Below the pieces are notes generated by a model. That model made no database searches. It saw nothing but the letters and a program-made list of their open reading frames with translations, and had not been told where the DNA came from. Below are positions 9,075 to 17,319 of a stretch of 64,000 nucleotides of DNA, piece by piece. A program made the position numbers and the translations under genes. This stretch comes from Leptospira biflexa (GTDB taxonomy: Bacteria; Spirochaetota; Spirochaetia; Treponematales; Rectinemataceae): positions 170,766 to 234,765 of the forward strand of contig DYLX01000001.1 of the NCBI GenBank assembly GCA_020721875.1, given 5' to 3'. Position 1 is the first letter of the stretch; every line of letters starts with the position of its first letter.

Positions 9075-9145
9075 TGTTGCGCGCGCACTATTCAAATGTT
9101 ACTATAAAGTGCAGACGACATAAAAATTGAAAAAGAGGTTTGCAC

Positions 9146-9574
9146 ATGAAAATGACAACGCGAGGGCTCTATGCGCTCAAAGCGATTCTGACGCTCGCTG
9201 AAGTCTCAGGATCTCAAAAACCTGTTTCATTGCAGAAAATAGCGGAAATTGAAGGACTGTCCCAGGAGTTTTTGCAACAGATTTTTTATATGTTGCGTAA
9301 AAAGGGCATCATTAACGCGTCGCGAGGACCTGGTGGAGGTTTTTCGCTCAACTGCAAGCCCGAGGAGATCAGCGTCTACGATGTCCTGTCGGCGGTCGGA
9401 GAAACGCTCGAGATCGTGCCTTGCGCGTCGCACCAAGGCTCCAAGCCTTCATGCGAAAAATACACAAGATGCGATGCGGGCAATTTCTGGGTCGGAATGC
9501 AGGAGCGGATCATCGATTATGCAAAATCGCGGCGGTTATCGGATCTGCGGGGTTTTGAGTTCAAATCGCAGTAA
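9146..9574 (+). CDS. Rrf2-family regulator, IscR-like with three cysteines
   Basis: A 142-residue DNA-binding regulator. The N-terminal winged helix is plain (TTRGLYALKAILTLAE, then SQEFLQQIFYMLRKKGII and SRGPGGGFSL). In the C-terminal part three cysteines in VPCASHQGSKPSCEKYTRC match the Fe-S ligand cluster of IscR/RirA-type members. A TTG opens the frame at 9140, but AAGAGGT is better spaced for the ATG at 9146. No isc or suf gene is in the window, so the target pathway is unknown. It is convergent with pyrFE, with six bases between stops. Confidence 0.88.
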   Translation: MKMTTRGLYALKAILTLAEVSGSQKPVSLQKIAEIEGLSQEFLQQIFYMLRKKGIINASRGPGGGFSLNCKPEEISVYDVLSAVGETLEIVPCASHQGSKPSCEKYTRCDAGNFWVGMQERIIDYAKSRRLSDLRGFEFKSQ

Positions 9575-9580
9575 TCGAAC

Positions 9581-11023
9581 TCAGGAATGCTCGACAAAGG
9601 CGAAAAGATCCTGGTGCTGCGCCTTATTGATATACCCTCCCGCGAGGAGCACATCGAAGAGTTCTCGCACATGCATGAATGCGTGTAAGCGCACTCCCGC
9701 CCTTTCCATATCTACGCGCCCTTCTTTGCCTCGCTCGATGAGTACCACGAGATCTTCGACGACAATTCCCTCGGACCGGAGAATATCAATCGCCTCAACC
9801 TTGCTTGCGCCTGTCGTGATGAGGTCGTCGAGAAGCAGAGCCCGAGATCCGCGGCTGAAAATTCCCTCGACTCTGTTGCCGGTTCCGTGTTCCTTTACGG
9901 GCATTCGTGGCCATATCATCGGAGCACCGATCTCGAGCGACGCCGCGGTGGCGAGGGGTAAGCCCGCAGAGGGAATCCCCGCGATGCTGTCATAGATACA
10001 GCCTGTCGCGAGGCGCGCGTATGCCTGCCCAGCGAGCCTCATGGCTTCAGGATCCGCAACCAGTTTTCGCAGATCGATATAGAAGGGGCTTTTCTTGCCG
10101 CTTTTGAGTATGAATTCGCCCAAGCGGAAACAGCCTGTTTTCAATAGCGATTCGACAAAGCGCCGTTTGAGTGGATCGTCCACTCGCGTCGAGTCCGCGC
10201 GCGCGAACCCGCTGTCGCGACTATGGATGTTCGCTTCTCTTGCGCTCCGCATCACGTCGTTCAGTGCGCGCGCGGCGGCCTCCGGGTTCTCGGCGTCGGC
10301 GATGCTCCTCGCCACCATGACGAGAATTCCCTTCCCATCATCCCGCGCCCCAGCCGTAAAGGCCTGGTCTGCCTGTCCGCCCTGGGCGCCGATGCCCGGG
10401 CTCAGAAACCAGGCCTGTGGTGCTTCCTGGCGCACGCGTCTAAGCGCCTCAAGATCGTTGCCGGCAACCACAAGCCCTATGCCGCTCCCAAGCTCTGCGA
10501 CCTGCCGCGCCACTCTGAGATAGAGCGGTTTTCCGTGGAAATCAAGGTCCTGAAGAAAGCCCGCCCCAGGGTTGCTCGTACGGCAGAGTACAAATATCCC
10601 CTTGTTTTCCCACTTCAAAAATGGGTCGAGTGTGTCGAGGCCCATATAGGCATTGAGCGTTACCGCATCAGCCCCAAGTTCCCCGAAGAGCGCCTGGGCA
10701 TAGGCCTCGGCGGTGTTGGCGATATCGCCGCGCTTCGCGTCGATGATTACCGGCACTTCGCGAGGAATAAACTCGAGCGTCGCTCTGAGCGCATCCATTC
10801 CCGAGGGACCGAGCGCCTCATAGAATGCAATATTGGGCTTAAAGGCCGCGGTTTGCGACGCGACAGCTTCGACAATGCGTCTGTTGCGATCCAGCGCGAC
10901 TTTGGCGCATACAGCAGCGCCGCGTTCACGGATCTCTTCCCGACTGAATGAAGGGTCAAGGCCTACGCAGAGCACACTATCCGTCGACTCAATTCGCTTC
11001 TCAAGACGTGAAAAAAAATCCAT
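9581..11023 (-). CDS. pyrFE: Fused OMP decarboxylase - orotate phosphoribosyltransferase
   Basis: Bifunctional enzyme of the last two steps to UMP, 480 residues. The N-terminal part is a type 2 OMP decarboxylase with DAKRGDI at 95-101 holding the catalytic Asp/Lys. The C-terminal part from about residue 285 is an orotate phosphoribosyltransferase with KSGKKSPFYIDLRKL and the PRPP loop ALLLDDLITTGASKVEAI. A linker of about 25 residues joins them. The order PyrF-PyrE is opposite to the animal UMP synthase. The fusion is intact with no internal stop. Confidence 0.93.
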   Translation of the reverse strand: MDFFSRLEKRIESTDSVLCVGLDPSFSREEIRERGAAVCAKVALDRNRRIVEAVASQTAAFKPNIAFYEALGPSGMDALRATLEFIPREVPVIIDAKRGDIANTAEAYAQALFGELGADAVTLNAYMGLDTLDPFLKWENKGIFVLCRTSNPGAGFLQDLDFHGKPLYLRVARQVAELGSGIGLVVAGNDLEALRRVRQEAPQAWFLSPGIGAQGGQADQAFTAGARDDGKGILVMVARSIADAENPEAAARALNDVMRSAREANIHSRDSGFARADSTRVDDPLKRRFVESLLKTGCFRLGEFILKSGKKSPFYIDLRKLVADPEAMRLAGQAYARLATGCIYDSIAGIPSAGLPLATAASLEIGAPMIWPRMPVKEHGTGNRVEGIFSRGSRALLLDDLITTGASKVEAIDILRSEGIVVEDLVVLIERGKEGRVDMERAGVRLHAFMHVRELFDVLLAGGYINKAQHQDLFAFVEHS

Positions 11024-11084
11024 TGTTTTTCTCCTTGCGGCCTGATATCCTACATAGAGACATGCAAACGGCTTGAAAACACAG

Positions 11085-11090
11085 TATACT
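11085..11090 (+). promoter_or_regulatory. Candidate -10 box of the outer-membrane protein gene
   Basis: TATACT lies about 33 bases before the GTG start, with AAAGGAGG between. A convincing -35 at standard spacing is not seen. Confidence 0.3.
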
Positions 11091-11122
11091 GATCACATAT
11101 GAAAAGAGAAAGGAGGCTTATT

Positions 11123-12469
11123 GTGAAAAAGGCGCTATTGTTGGTTGCCGTACTCGCCATCGCCATACCGGCATTCGCTCAGGGAGCGCCCGGACCTGGT
11201 TTCAATTTCGCCGCCGGCCTTGGTACAGATTTATTGCCTAACCCAAGCTCCGGGAAACTCGAAAGCTGGTCAAAACTCGCATTCCAGCCAGAGCTATCGA
11301 TAGGAAAATTCGGCATCGGCCTCGATCTGTTGCTCCGATTTAAGCTCGCTTCCGACGGAACCACGGGATTCCAGCTCTATGAACCCGACTGGGTACCCCA
11401 GGCTGGTCAGACGATCTTCGACGTCTACCTCCCCAAGATTCTCTACATCCGATACGGGACTCAGTGGGAAGACCCTTTCTATATTAAAATGGGATCGATC
11501 TCCGATTTCACCCTCGGTAACGGACTCATCATCAACAACTACTCGAACATGCAGTTCCTGCCGACCACTCGCATGTTCGGCATTCAGGGTGGACTCGACG
11601 GTAGCCTTTTCGGAGTGCCGTACGTCGGTATCGAGGCGCTGACAGGTAATGTCACCAAACTCGACGTGATCGGCGGGCGGGTCTATGCACGCCCCCTCGC
11701 CTTCATGGAAAACTTCCTCGGCAAGCTACAGATTGGCGCGATCGGCGTGTACGATAAGGATCCTCTGCTCTATGCGGGTTCGTCGTATAGCGGCCCTGCG
11801 TCGAAGCCAATCTATGTGGTCGGCGCCGACGTGACGCTTCCCCTCATCCAGAGTCCTGTCTTCTCACTTACCCCCTTTGCGGAAGGCGCGCGCGAGATGA
11901 ATTTGTCGATGGGAGCCATTGCGGGCATTCGCGGTACCGTTCTTAAATTCATAACCTATGGTGCCCAGTTCAGGTATTTCCAGGATGACTTCATTCCGTC
12001 GTATTTTGACGCAAACTATGACCGCTACCGCGCGGACAGGTTTGCCTACATCGAAACACACAACCCAGCGGGCCCAAACTTCAATCCCTCGTGGCTCGGT
12101 ATGCTCGGATTCAGTCTTTTCAAATCGACGCTGAGTTTCCAGGCGATCTTCGACGCACCCTTTAGCTGGTTGCCTCCCGCGCCATCCAATAACCCAGCCG
12201 ATTATCCGCACGCCGTTGCCACCTTCAATCTGGCACGTGGGCTTATCCCAAACGTGAGCATCGCGGCAAAGTATGAGAAGTTCTTCCTCGGCAAAACTTC
12301 TGGCAATGTTGTCAACGACCTCATCGACCTCACCAGTGCGTCGATTGGGATGACAGTGAGCTACAAGGCTGGTTCTGCGGTTATAGGAATGGACTACTCG
12401 TACATTTGGAATCCGACCAAGGCCAGTTTCGACGTAATTTCAAGCCTCTCGGTTGGTTTCGAGCTCTAG
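11123..12469 (+). CDS. Putative outer-membrane beta-barrel protein
   Basis: A 448-residue exported protein of unknown specific function. A signal peptide is evident (MKKALLLVAVLAIAIPAFAQ, cleavage likely after the final Ala). The rest is made of alternating aromatic and polar strands with glycine-rich turns, and the last residues SSLSVGFEL end in a hydrophobic/aromatic pattern recognised by the barrel-assembly machinery. The frame opens at an ATG at 11099, but AAAGGAGG lies inside that stretch, six bases before the GTG at 11123, which also gives a normal signal peptide. It could be a porin or transporter; nothing identifies the cargo. The tandem hairpins that follow end its transcript. Confidence 0.75.
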   Translation: MKKALLLVAVLAIAIPAFAQGAPGPGFNFAAGLGTDLLPNPSSGKLESWSKLAFQPELSIGKFGIGLDLLLRFKLASDGTTGFQLYEPDWVPQAGQTIFDVYLPKILYIRYGTQWEDPFYIKMGSISDFTLGNGLIINNYSNMQFLPTTRMFGIQGGLDGSLFGVPYVGIEALTGNVTKLDVIGGRVYARPLAFMENFLGKLQIGAIGVYDKDPLLYAGSSYSGPASKPIYVVGADVTLPLIQSPVFSLTPFAEGAREMNLSMGAIAGIRGTVLKFITYGAQFRYFQDDFIPSYFDANYDRYRADRFAYIETHNPAGPNFNPSWLGMLGFSLFKSTLSFQAIFDAPFSWLPPAPSNNPADYPHAVATFNLARGLIPNVSIAAKYEKFFLGKTSGNVVNDLIDLTSASIGMTVSYKAGSAVIGMDYSYIWNPTKASFDVISSLSVGFEL

Positions 12470-12541
12470 TAGCTTGCTAGAGTCGCCAGACGCGCGCTCA
12501 CGCGCTGAACAATCGCGTCGAGCGCGGCGGTAAAACCCATG

Positions 12542-12571
12542 GGCCGTATTCGGGCACTCCCGAATGTGGCC
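12542..12571 (+). terminator. First copy of a duplicated terminator hairpin
   Basis: GGCCGTATTCGGG pairs with CCCGAATGTGGCC around a CACT loop, 13 pairs with two G-U wobbles. There is no T tract directly behind it. It is a direct repeat of the hairpin at 12573-12602. Confidence 0.6.
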
Positions 12572-12572
12572 C

Positions 12573-12614
12573 GGCCGTATTCGGGCACTCCCGAATACGG
12601 CCTTTGTTTTTTTA
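12573..12614 (+). terminator. Second copy of the terminator hairpin, with T tract
   Basis: GGCCGTATTCGGG and CCCGAATACGGCC form a perfect 13-pair stem around CACT, followed by TTTGTTTTTTT. It ends the outer-membrane protein transcript 25 bases before mutL. Confidence 0.9.
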
Positions 12615-12632
12615 TCGAGAGCAAGTATCATA
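12605..12632 (+). promoter_or_regulatory. Candidate mutL promoter overlapping the terminator T tract
   Basis: TTGTTT within the T tract (12604-12609 region), a spacer of about 16 bases and TATCAT (12627-12632), then seven bases to the mutL ATG. There is no Shine-Dalgarno. If used, the message would be leaderless. Confidence 0.3.
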
Positions 12633-12638
12633 TTTTCG

Positions 12639-14384
12639 ATGTCAACTATTCGAATTTTGCCATTAGAAACTTCTCGACGGATCGCCGCAGGCGAAGTAAT
12701 CGATAGGCCATCCTCCGCGCTACGCGAGCTCCTCGACAATGCGATCGACGCCGATGGTCACGACATTTCGGTCGCGATAGCCCAGGGCGGTATACAGGAA
12801 ATCTCGGTTACTGACGACGGCACGGGCATGTCACGCGAAGACCTCGAGCTCTCAATACAGGAGCACGCCACCTCAAAGATCTACTCGCCCGACGATATTC
12901 TGACCGTGCGAACCCTGGGATTTCGAGGGGAGGCGCTGGCCTCGATCGCCGCCGTCGCGAGAATCGAAATCGCGACACGACAGCGGGGTACGGATCGCGG
13001 ATGGCAGCTCAGCTGTGCGCCGCTCCAGACGCCATCGATTTCATCATTTCCCTGTCGTGAGGGAACCCGCGTTACAATGCGCGGGCTCTTTGAATCGTAT
13101 CCCGCGCGTAAGCAGTTTTTAAAACGGCCGCAGAGTGAAGCCCTTCTCTGCCGGGCGATGTTCGTGGAACGCGCGATGTCTCACTCAGCGCTCACATTCC
13201 GCTGGAAATCGGGATCGGAACTCGACGTACTTCTGCCGGGAACTCAAAAAGATCGCGTAGTGCAATGCTACTCAGAACTCTCACGCATGCCGGTTATGGA
13301 GACCACATTCGAGTCCGACCTTGTGCGCGCCACATTGGTCTACGCCGACATCACCGCGTACAGGCGAGACCGTCGCCTCCTCCAAGTCTTTATCAACCGC
13401 AGACGTGTGCCGGAGTGGAGCATTCTCAGCCTTATCGAGTATGAATTCGGCAAATTCTTGCCAGGCGGAGCCCATCCTATCGCGTTTCTCTTTATCGAAA
13501 TCGACCCCGCGCTCGCAGACTTCAACATTCACCCTGCAAAAAAAGAAGTACGGCTCAAGAGCGCTGCCGAAATTCGAGCCGCGGTCCACGAGATGCTCTC
13601 CAAAGAACTCGGCACGCGATACGGAGGTTCCACCGCGCCGCTCGCGACTCAATTCTCAAAAATGGAAGAGTTTTCATTTTCCGCAGCGGAACGGAGCCCG
13701 ATCGAACCTTATGGCGAGCTGGGAAGCACGGTGAATGCGAACCCGGGATTCCAGCCTCGAGAATCGGATAGAGGCGCTTTCCAGGTTTCGCGCCCCGCCC
13801 TCCCCGATGATTTTTGGCAGCGCGTACAACGTGGTGACGCCTCGATGCCGCGGTACATCGGTAAGGGACCAGGTCCATTTATCCTCTTCGAACTCGAAGG
13901 GGCGCTGTATATTCTCGACCAACACGCCGCTCACGAGCGGATTCTTTACGATAGAATCACCTCAAAGGAGGGCGAAAGCCAGTCTCTCCTTGTGCCCTAT
14001 GTGCTCGAAGTGCATGAGGATGATTCTTTTCTCGAACAGAGCAAGGACAAACTCGCGTTTATGGGATATCACATTGAAAAAGAAGGAGAAGCTTGGATCG
14101 TCACCGCTGTTCCATCCATCGCGGCTTCACAGTCTCTCGAAGCGCTTACCGAATGGCTCTTGGAGCCACTCCCCGCGCAGACGACTCCTCTCGACGCCAT
14201 TGCTGCAAGTCTCTCTTGCAAGGCTGCCATCAAAGATGGCGATATTCTCGATCAGTATTCTGCTGAAAAGCTCATTTCCCAGGCACTCGCGCTGCCAGAA
14301 CCCCGCTGCCCCCACGGTCGGCCAGTCTTCATCAGCCTCTCGAAGGAGAAACTCTACACAATGTTTGGGAGGATCGTCGAATGA
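12639..14384 (+). CDS. mutL: DNA mismatch repair protein MutL
   Basis: Couples mismatch recognition to strand incision. 581 residues from the ATG at 12639; the longer open frame would start inside the terminator and is rejected. The GHKL ATPase has Glu30 and Asn34 in RELLDNAIDA, then DDGTGM, RTLGFRGEALASIA, and the HPAKKEVRL motif at the end of the N-domain. The C-terminal domain carries the endonuclease motif DQHAAHERILYD from residue 427, and CKAAIKDG and CPHGRP near 557. In the first of these the usual last Glu is Asp. The pattern fits an incising MutL rather than the MutH-dependent type. Confidence 0.94.
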   Translation: MSTIRILPLETSRRIAAGEVIDRPSSALRELLDNAIDADGHDISVAIAQGGIQEISVTDDGTGMSREDLELSIQEHATSKIYSPDDILTVRTLGFRGEALASIAAVARIEIATRQRGTDRGWQLSCAPLQTPSISSFPCREGTRVTMRGLFESYPARKQFLKRPQSEALLCRAMFVERAMSHSALTFRWKSGSELDVLLPGTQKDRVVQCYSELSRMPVMETTFESDLVRATLVYADITAYRRDRRLLQVFINRRRVPEWSILSLIEYEFGKFLPGGAHPIAFLFIEIDPALADFNIHPAKKEVRLKSAAEIRAAVHEMLSKELGTRYGGSTAPLATQFSKMEEFSFSAAERSPIEPYGELGSTVNANPGFQPRESDRGAFQVSRPALPDDFWQRVQRGDASMPRYIGKGPGPFILFELEGALYILDQHAAHERILYDRITSKEGESQSLLVPYVLEVHEDDSFLEQSKDKLAFMGYHIEKEGEAWIVTAVPSIAASQSLEALTEWLLEPLPAQTTPLDAIAASLSCKAAIKDGDILDQYSAEKLISQALALPEPRCPHGRPVFISLSKEKLYTMFGRIVE

Positions 14385-15049
14385 CCAAAGCCGTGCGCAT
14401 GCTCTGCGTTGCCGACGAAATAGACCTACTCGTATACAGCAACCAGATATGCGAACGTTTTTCGAACATTGATCTCATACTTTCTGCGGGCGATCTCCCC
14501 AACGAGTATCTTGAATACATTGTGAGCATGCTCAATCGTCCCCTCGTTTCGGTCGCGGGTAATCACGACAAGAGCGATCTACCTCAAGAGCGAGGCGCAC
14601 TCCGCTTTGTCACCGACCAGCGCGGAAGTCTCGGTCAGATCAGGTTCAGCATTAAAAAGGAGTGTGGCATCAGCATACTCGGTCTGCCCGGATGCATACG
14701 TTACAACAATGGCGAAAATCAGTACTCCGATATGTGGATGACCTTCCGTTTGATCTCCATGATACCCCGGCTCCTCGTTCGGAGACTGGTGTTCGGACGA
14801 TCCGTGGACGTCATTCTGGCGCACTCCCCACCCCGAGGAATCCACGACGGTGGCGATCCAGCTCACATAGGCTTTTCAGCTTACAGGTGGCTCATACGCT
14901 TGGCCAAACCCTATTATTTCATTCATGGGCATGTGCATCTCTATGATATTCAAGAGCTACGCGAGATGGAGTACTCCGGAACCACAGTTGTGAACGTATA
15001 TGGACACAGAGTGCTTACGCTTCCAAAGGAGGCTCACGATGTCGGATGA
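14381..15049 (+). CDS. Calcineurin-like metallophosphoesterase
   Basis: A 222-residue cytoplasmic phosphoesterase. The metal-binding motifs appear in order: SAGDLPN, VAGNHDK, AHSPPRG and HGHVHLY. The opening DxH is replaced by VADEID, so the first metal ligand set is atypical. It overlaps mutL as ATGA, hence coupled translation, although no functional link is known. Its substrate is unknown. Confidence 0.82.
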   Translation: MTKAVRMLCVADEIDLLVYSNQICERFSNIDLILSAGDLPNEYLEYIVSMLNRPLVSVAGNHDKSDLPQERGALRFVTDQRGSLGQIRFSIKKECGISILGLPGCIRYNNGENQYSDMWMTFRLISMIPRLLVRRLVFGRSVDVILAHSPPRGIHDGGDPAHIGFSAYRWLIRLAKPYYFIHGHVHLYDIQELREMEYSGTTVVNVYGHRVLTLPKEAHDVG

Positions 15050-15977
15050 CTTTCGAACACAGGCTGAAGCGGATTTCTATAAGGCGAGGACAAAGGCTTT
15101 CACACACCATCTCTTTGGTCTGCTCAAGCCCTCCATAACCGATCTCATGCCCTTCGAAGAGGCAAAGAGGCTGATCCACCCAACGAATGAAACCTACCGG
15201 GGAGTTACCGCGGTTCCCATTGAGAAAATTATCGGCAGCGAGGGCAGATATCGCGACTTTAATCGTTTTTTCTTCCCAAAGAGAGAACATTTAAAGGCTC
15301 GTTGGACAGGAATCGATGAACTTCAGTACAGGGATATCATCCTACCGCCCGTGGTGCTCTATGAGATGGGTGGGGTGTACTTCGTACGCGACGGCAACCA
15401 CCGTGTCTCGGTTGCAAAGGCTAAGCGACAATCATTTATCGATGCCGAGGTCATATCGCTTAAATCTGAAATTAAGCTCAACCCGGAAATGTCCATCTAC
15501 GACCTCAAGCTCACGGTTATTGCATACGAAAAAAGCCGCTTTTATGCCGAAACCAATTATGTCAGTGTTATCGGTGCCGATGACCTCAACTTCAGCGAAC
15601 CGGGCCGATACGACACCGTAAAAGAACACATTCTTGTTCACAAGTACTTTTTAAATCAGCATATAAAAGATGAGATTCCCTTTTACCAAGCGCTCTTCTC
15701 CTGGCACGAGAACGTGTTCCAGCCGATTTGCCAGGCCATCGAGGCTGAAAATCTTCTCGCGCTTTTCCCTGAACGTACTACTTCCGATCTTTACTTATTC
15801 CTCGTCGCGCACTGGGATGAGCTTAAGCGAAAATTCGGTCGGTTTGTTGAAATTGAAGAGGCAGCGGAGAGCTTTAAAGTACAAGCGAAACAGGCGCGCC
15901 CGGGCTCGCTCGCGTATGTTCGTACGGTTTTTTGCTCGATATCAAAAAAAATTGAAAATTTTTTAGCAAAATTGTAA
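15039..15977 (+). CDS. ParB/sulfiredoxin-fold domain protein of unknown function
   Basis: A 312-residue soluble protein. YFVRDGNHRVSVAKA at about residues 112-126 is the box II signature of the ParB/Srx nuclease fold. It is preceded by LPPVVLYEMGG in the position of the substrate-binding strand. No helix-turn-helix of a chromosomal ParB is visible, and the C-terminal half (helical, KFGRFVEIEEAAESF) is unfamiliar. The start at 15039 is set by AAAGGAGG six bases upstream and lies within the end of the phosphoesterase gene. It probably belongs to the mutL operon. Confidence 0.65.
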   Translation: MSDDFRTQAEADFYKARTKAFTHHLFGLLKPSITDLMPFEEAKRLIHPTNETYRGVTAVPIEKIIGSEGRYRDFNRFFFPKREHLKARWTGIDELQYRDIILPPVVLYEMGGVYFVRDGNHRVSVAKAKRQSFIDAEVISLKSEIKLNPEMSIYDLKLTVIAYEKSRFYAETNYVSVIGADDLNFSEPGRYDTVKEHILVHKYFLNQHIKDEIPFYQALFSWHENVFQPICQAIEAENLLALFPERTTSDLYLFLVAHWDELKRKFGRFVEIEEAAESFKVQAKQARPGSLAYVRTVFCSISKKIENFLAKL

Positions 15978-16054
15978 CCGTGCGACGAGATTTACATTAT
16001 AATTACGACGAGAGCAAGTTAGTACAGCTTCTTCATGCAGCCTCCATTGTTTCG

Positions 16055-16092
16055 GCCGCCGGATACCCCTCCTTATCCGGCGGCATTTTTTA
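16055..16092 (+). terminator. Intrinsic terminator after the mutL operon
   Basis: GCCGCCGGATA and TATCCGGCGGC form an 11-pair perfect stem around an 8-base loop, followed by ATTTTTTAT. Confidence 0.92.
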
Positions 16093-16096
16093 TGAA

Positions 16097-16125
16097 TTGA
16101 CTTTTCGACTTGATTTGAATATTCT
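16097..16125 (+). promoter_or_regulatory. Promoter of the small zinc-ribbon gene
   Basis: TTGACT (16097-16102), 17 bases, TATTCT (16120-16125). It lies directly after the upstream terminator and 36 bases before the ATG, with AAAGGAG between. Confidence 0.7.
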
Positions 16126-16160
16126 AGTCGCGGCTGTTTTCCGCAATAAAAGGAGTTATC

Positions 16161-16331
16161 ATGGCACAGATTTCTAAAAACGCGCGTACCTCTACCTCTA
16201 CGCATCATTTCTATTGCCCCTGCGGCGGCGAAATTAAAATGAAGACCATATTTGAAAACGGTAAGGTTAAGAATGTCGCCGAATGCGAGAAATGCAAAAG
16301 AGTGGAGCGCCGTCCCAGCGATTTCAAATGA
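16161..16331 (+). CDS. Small zinc-ribbon protein (56 residues)
   Basis: An independent small gene with its own promoter, a good AAAGGAG site, and a terminator. The product has a Ser/Thr-rich start, then YCPCGGEIKMKTIFENGKV and ECEKCKRVERRPSDFK: two CxC/CxxC knuckles about 24 residues apart, as in ribosome- or RNA polymerase-associated zinc ribbons. I do not recognise a named family. The clean transcription unit argues that it is real despite the size. Confidence 0.75.
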   Translation: MAQISKNARTSTSTHHFYCPCGGEIKMKTIFENGKVKNVAECEKCKRVERRPSDFK

Positions 16332-16347
16332 TTATTGAGCGCTGCAT

Positions 16348-16379
16348 AAAAGCCCCTGGTCGCGCACCAGGGGCTTTTT
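16348..16379. terminator. Bidirectional terminator between zinc-ribbon gene and plsC
   Basis: AAAAGCCCCTGGT and ACCAGGGGCTTTTT form a perfect stem around CGCGC, with a T tract on both strands. It serves two convergent genes. Confidence 0.92.
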
Positions 16380-16415
16380 GTATCAATGCGTTTCGCCGCT
16401 CCATTAAGATCACTA

Positions 16416-17174
16416 TCATTCGCAGGCACGCATTTGAGCGATACTCGCGCCGATTTCGCGTTGTGCATCTTCGAGCATTGCGGCGATCTGATGCTTGCCC
16501 TTGGGCGCGTCGTAAATCTTGACAATCTCTACCCGGTAGGGCTCTTTCCCAAAGCGCCGTAAAAACCCACGGATGGTCGCGACCCGCCACCCACCGTCGA
16601 TCGCGATTGCTGCAACCGGTAGCTCCTCAGCTTCGAGAATTTTTCTCACTCCTGCCGCATGAAAGGTTCCAAGCGCCCCGCTCCGCGAGCGCGTGCCTTC
16701 TGGAAATATCACTGGACAGAATCGCTCGAGCGCGCAGGTCTTGGCCATCGTGGATATTGCCTTCATCGTCTCGATCGGAGCGCCATGACGGCGGATGAGA
16801 CTGTGTCCGCCCTTTCTGAGCGTAAAACTCACCAGAGGGACGCCGAACTGCAGCTCCTTTTTGGCGACAAAGCGCGGTTTTCGCTCAATTCCGAGAATAC
16901 TGATGAGCACGAGAATGTCCAATAGACTCTGATGATTCGAAATGACCATGCAGTGCTGGGGTATTTTTGATCGCGTTGGGTTCGTCACCGTGAGCCAGAA
17001 TCCTCGGAAAACCCTGAAGAGGTCGAATATGATTTTTGTGCCGGCTTGCTCGTATTCCGCACAGAGCTGGTGCCTGCGCTGTCGAGGTGTAAAAATATAT
17101 TGTATGACAAGGGGGAACTCCATCGCTGCAAGCGTGAGGATTATGATTGATACTAATGCGGCGTTGACGAACAT
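16416..17174 (-). CDS. plsC: 1-acyl-glycerol-3-phosphate acyltransferase (PlsC family)
   Basis: Membrane enzyme adding the second acyl chain in phospholipid synthesis. The 252 residues begin with an N-terminal transmembrane helix. The catalytic NHQSLLD (NHx4D) lies near 80, and the glycerol-phosphate-binding FPEGTRSRSG near 160. The length is typical. The first ATG has only a close AGGA before it; a slightly later start is possible. It is convergent with the zinc-ribbon gene and divergent from rpsT. Confidence 0.9.
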   Translation of the reverse strand: MFVNAALVSIIILTLAAMEFPLVIQYIFTPRQRRHQLCAEYEQAGTKIIFDLFRVFRGFWLTVTNPTRSKIPQHCMVISNHQSLLDILVLISILGIERKPRFVAKKELQFGVPLVSFTLRKGGHSLIRRHGAPIETMKAISTMAKTCALERFCPVIFPEGTRSRSGALGTFHAAGVRKILEAEELPVAAIAIDGGWRVATIRGFLRRFGKEPYRVEIVKIYDAPKGKHQIAAMLEDAQREIGASIAQMRACE

Positions 17175-17218
17175 TGTCCTAACTCTTTATCGTATTTTAT
17201 CGCGGAAAGCAATCACCC

Positions 17219-17242
17219 CCTATAAGTATTGACACTTATAGG
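17219..17242. promoter_or_regulatory. 24-base palindrome over the rpsT -35 box
   Basis: CCTATAAGT, a 6-base centre ATTGAC, and ACTTATAGG form a perfect 9+9 inverted repeat that covers the -35 hexamer of the rpsT promoter. This is the arrangement expected of an operator. The binding protein is unknown. Confidence 0.5.
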
Positions 17243-17258
17243 CAGTATCTGCTAATTT
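17229..17258 (+). promoter_or_regulatory. Promoter of rpsT
   Basis: A perfect TTGACA (17229-17234), 18 bases, TAATTT (17253-17258), and about 60 bases to the rpsT start. Confidence 0.65.
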
Positions 17259-17319
17259 TGCTTTAGTATTTTCACCGAACCAAGTTCGCGTCCAGCATTT
17301 TATATCCGGAGGAATTCCA

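Noticed and set aside
10223..10951. A 242-codon open frame on the plus strand
   Set aside because: Antisense to pyrFE and without any motif.
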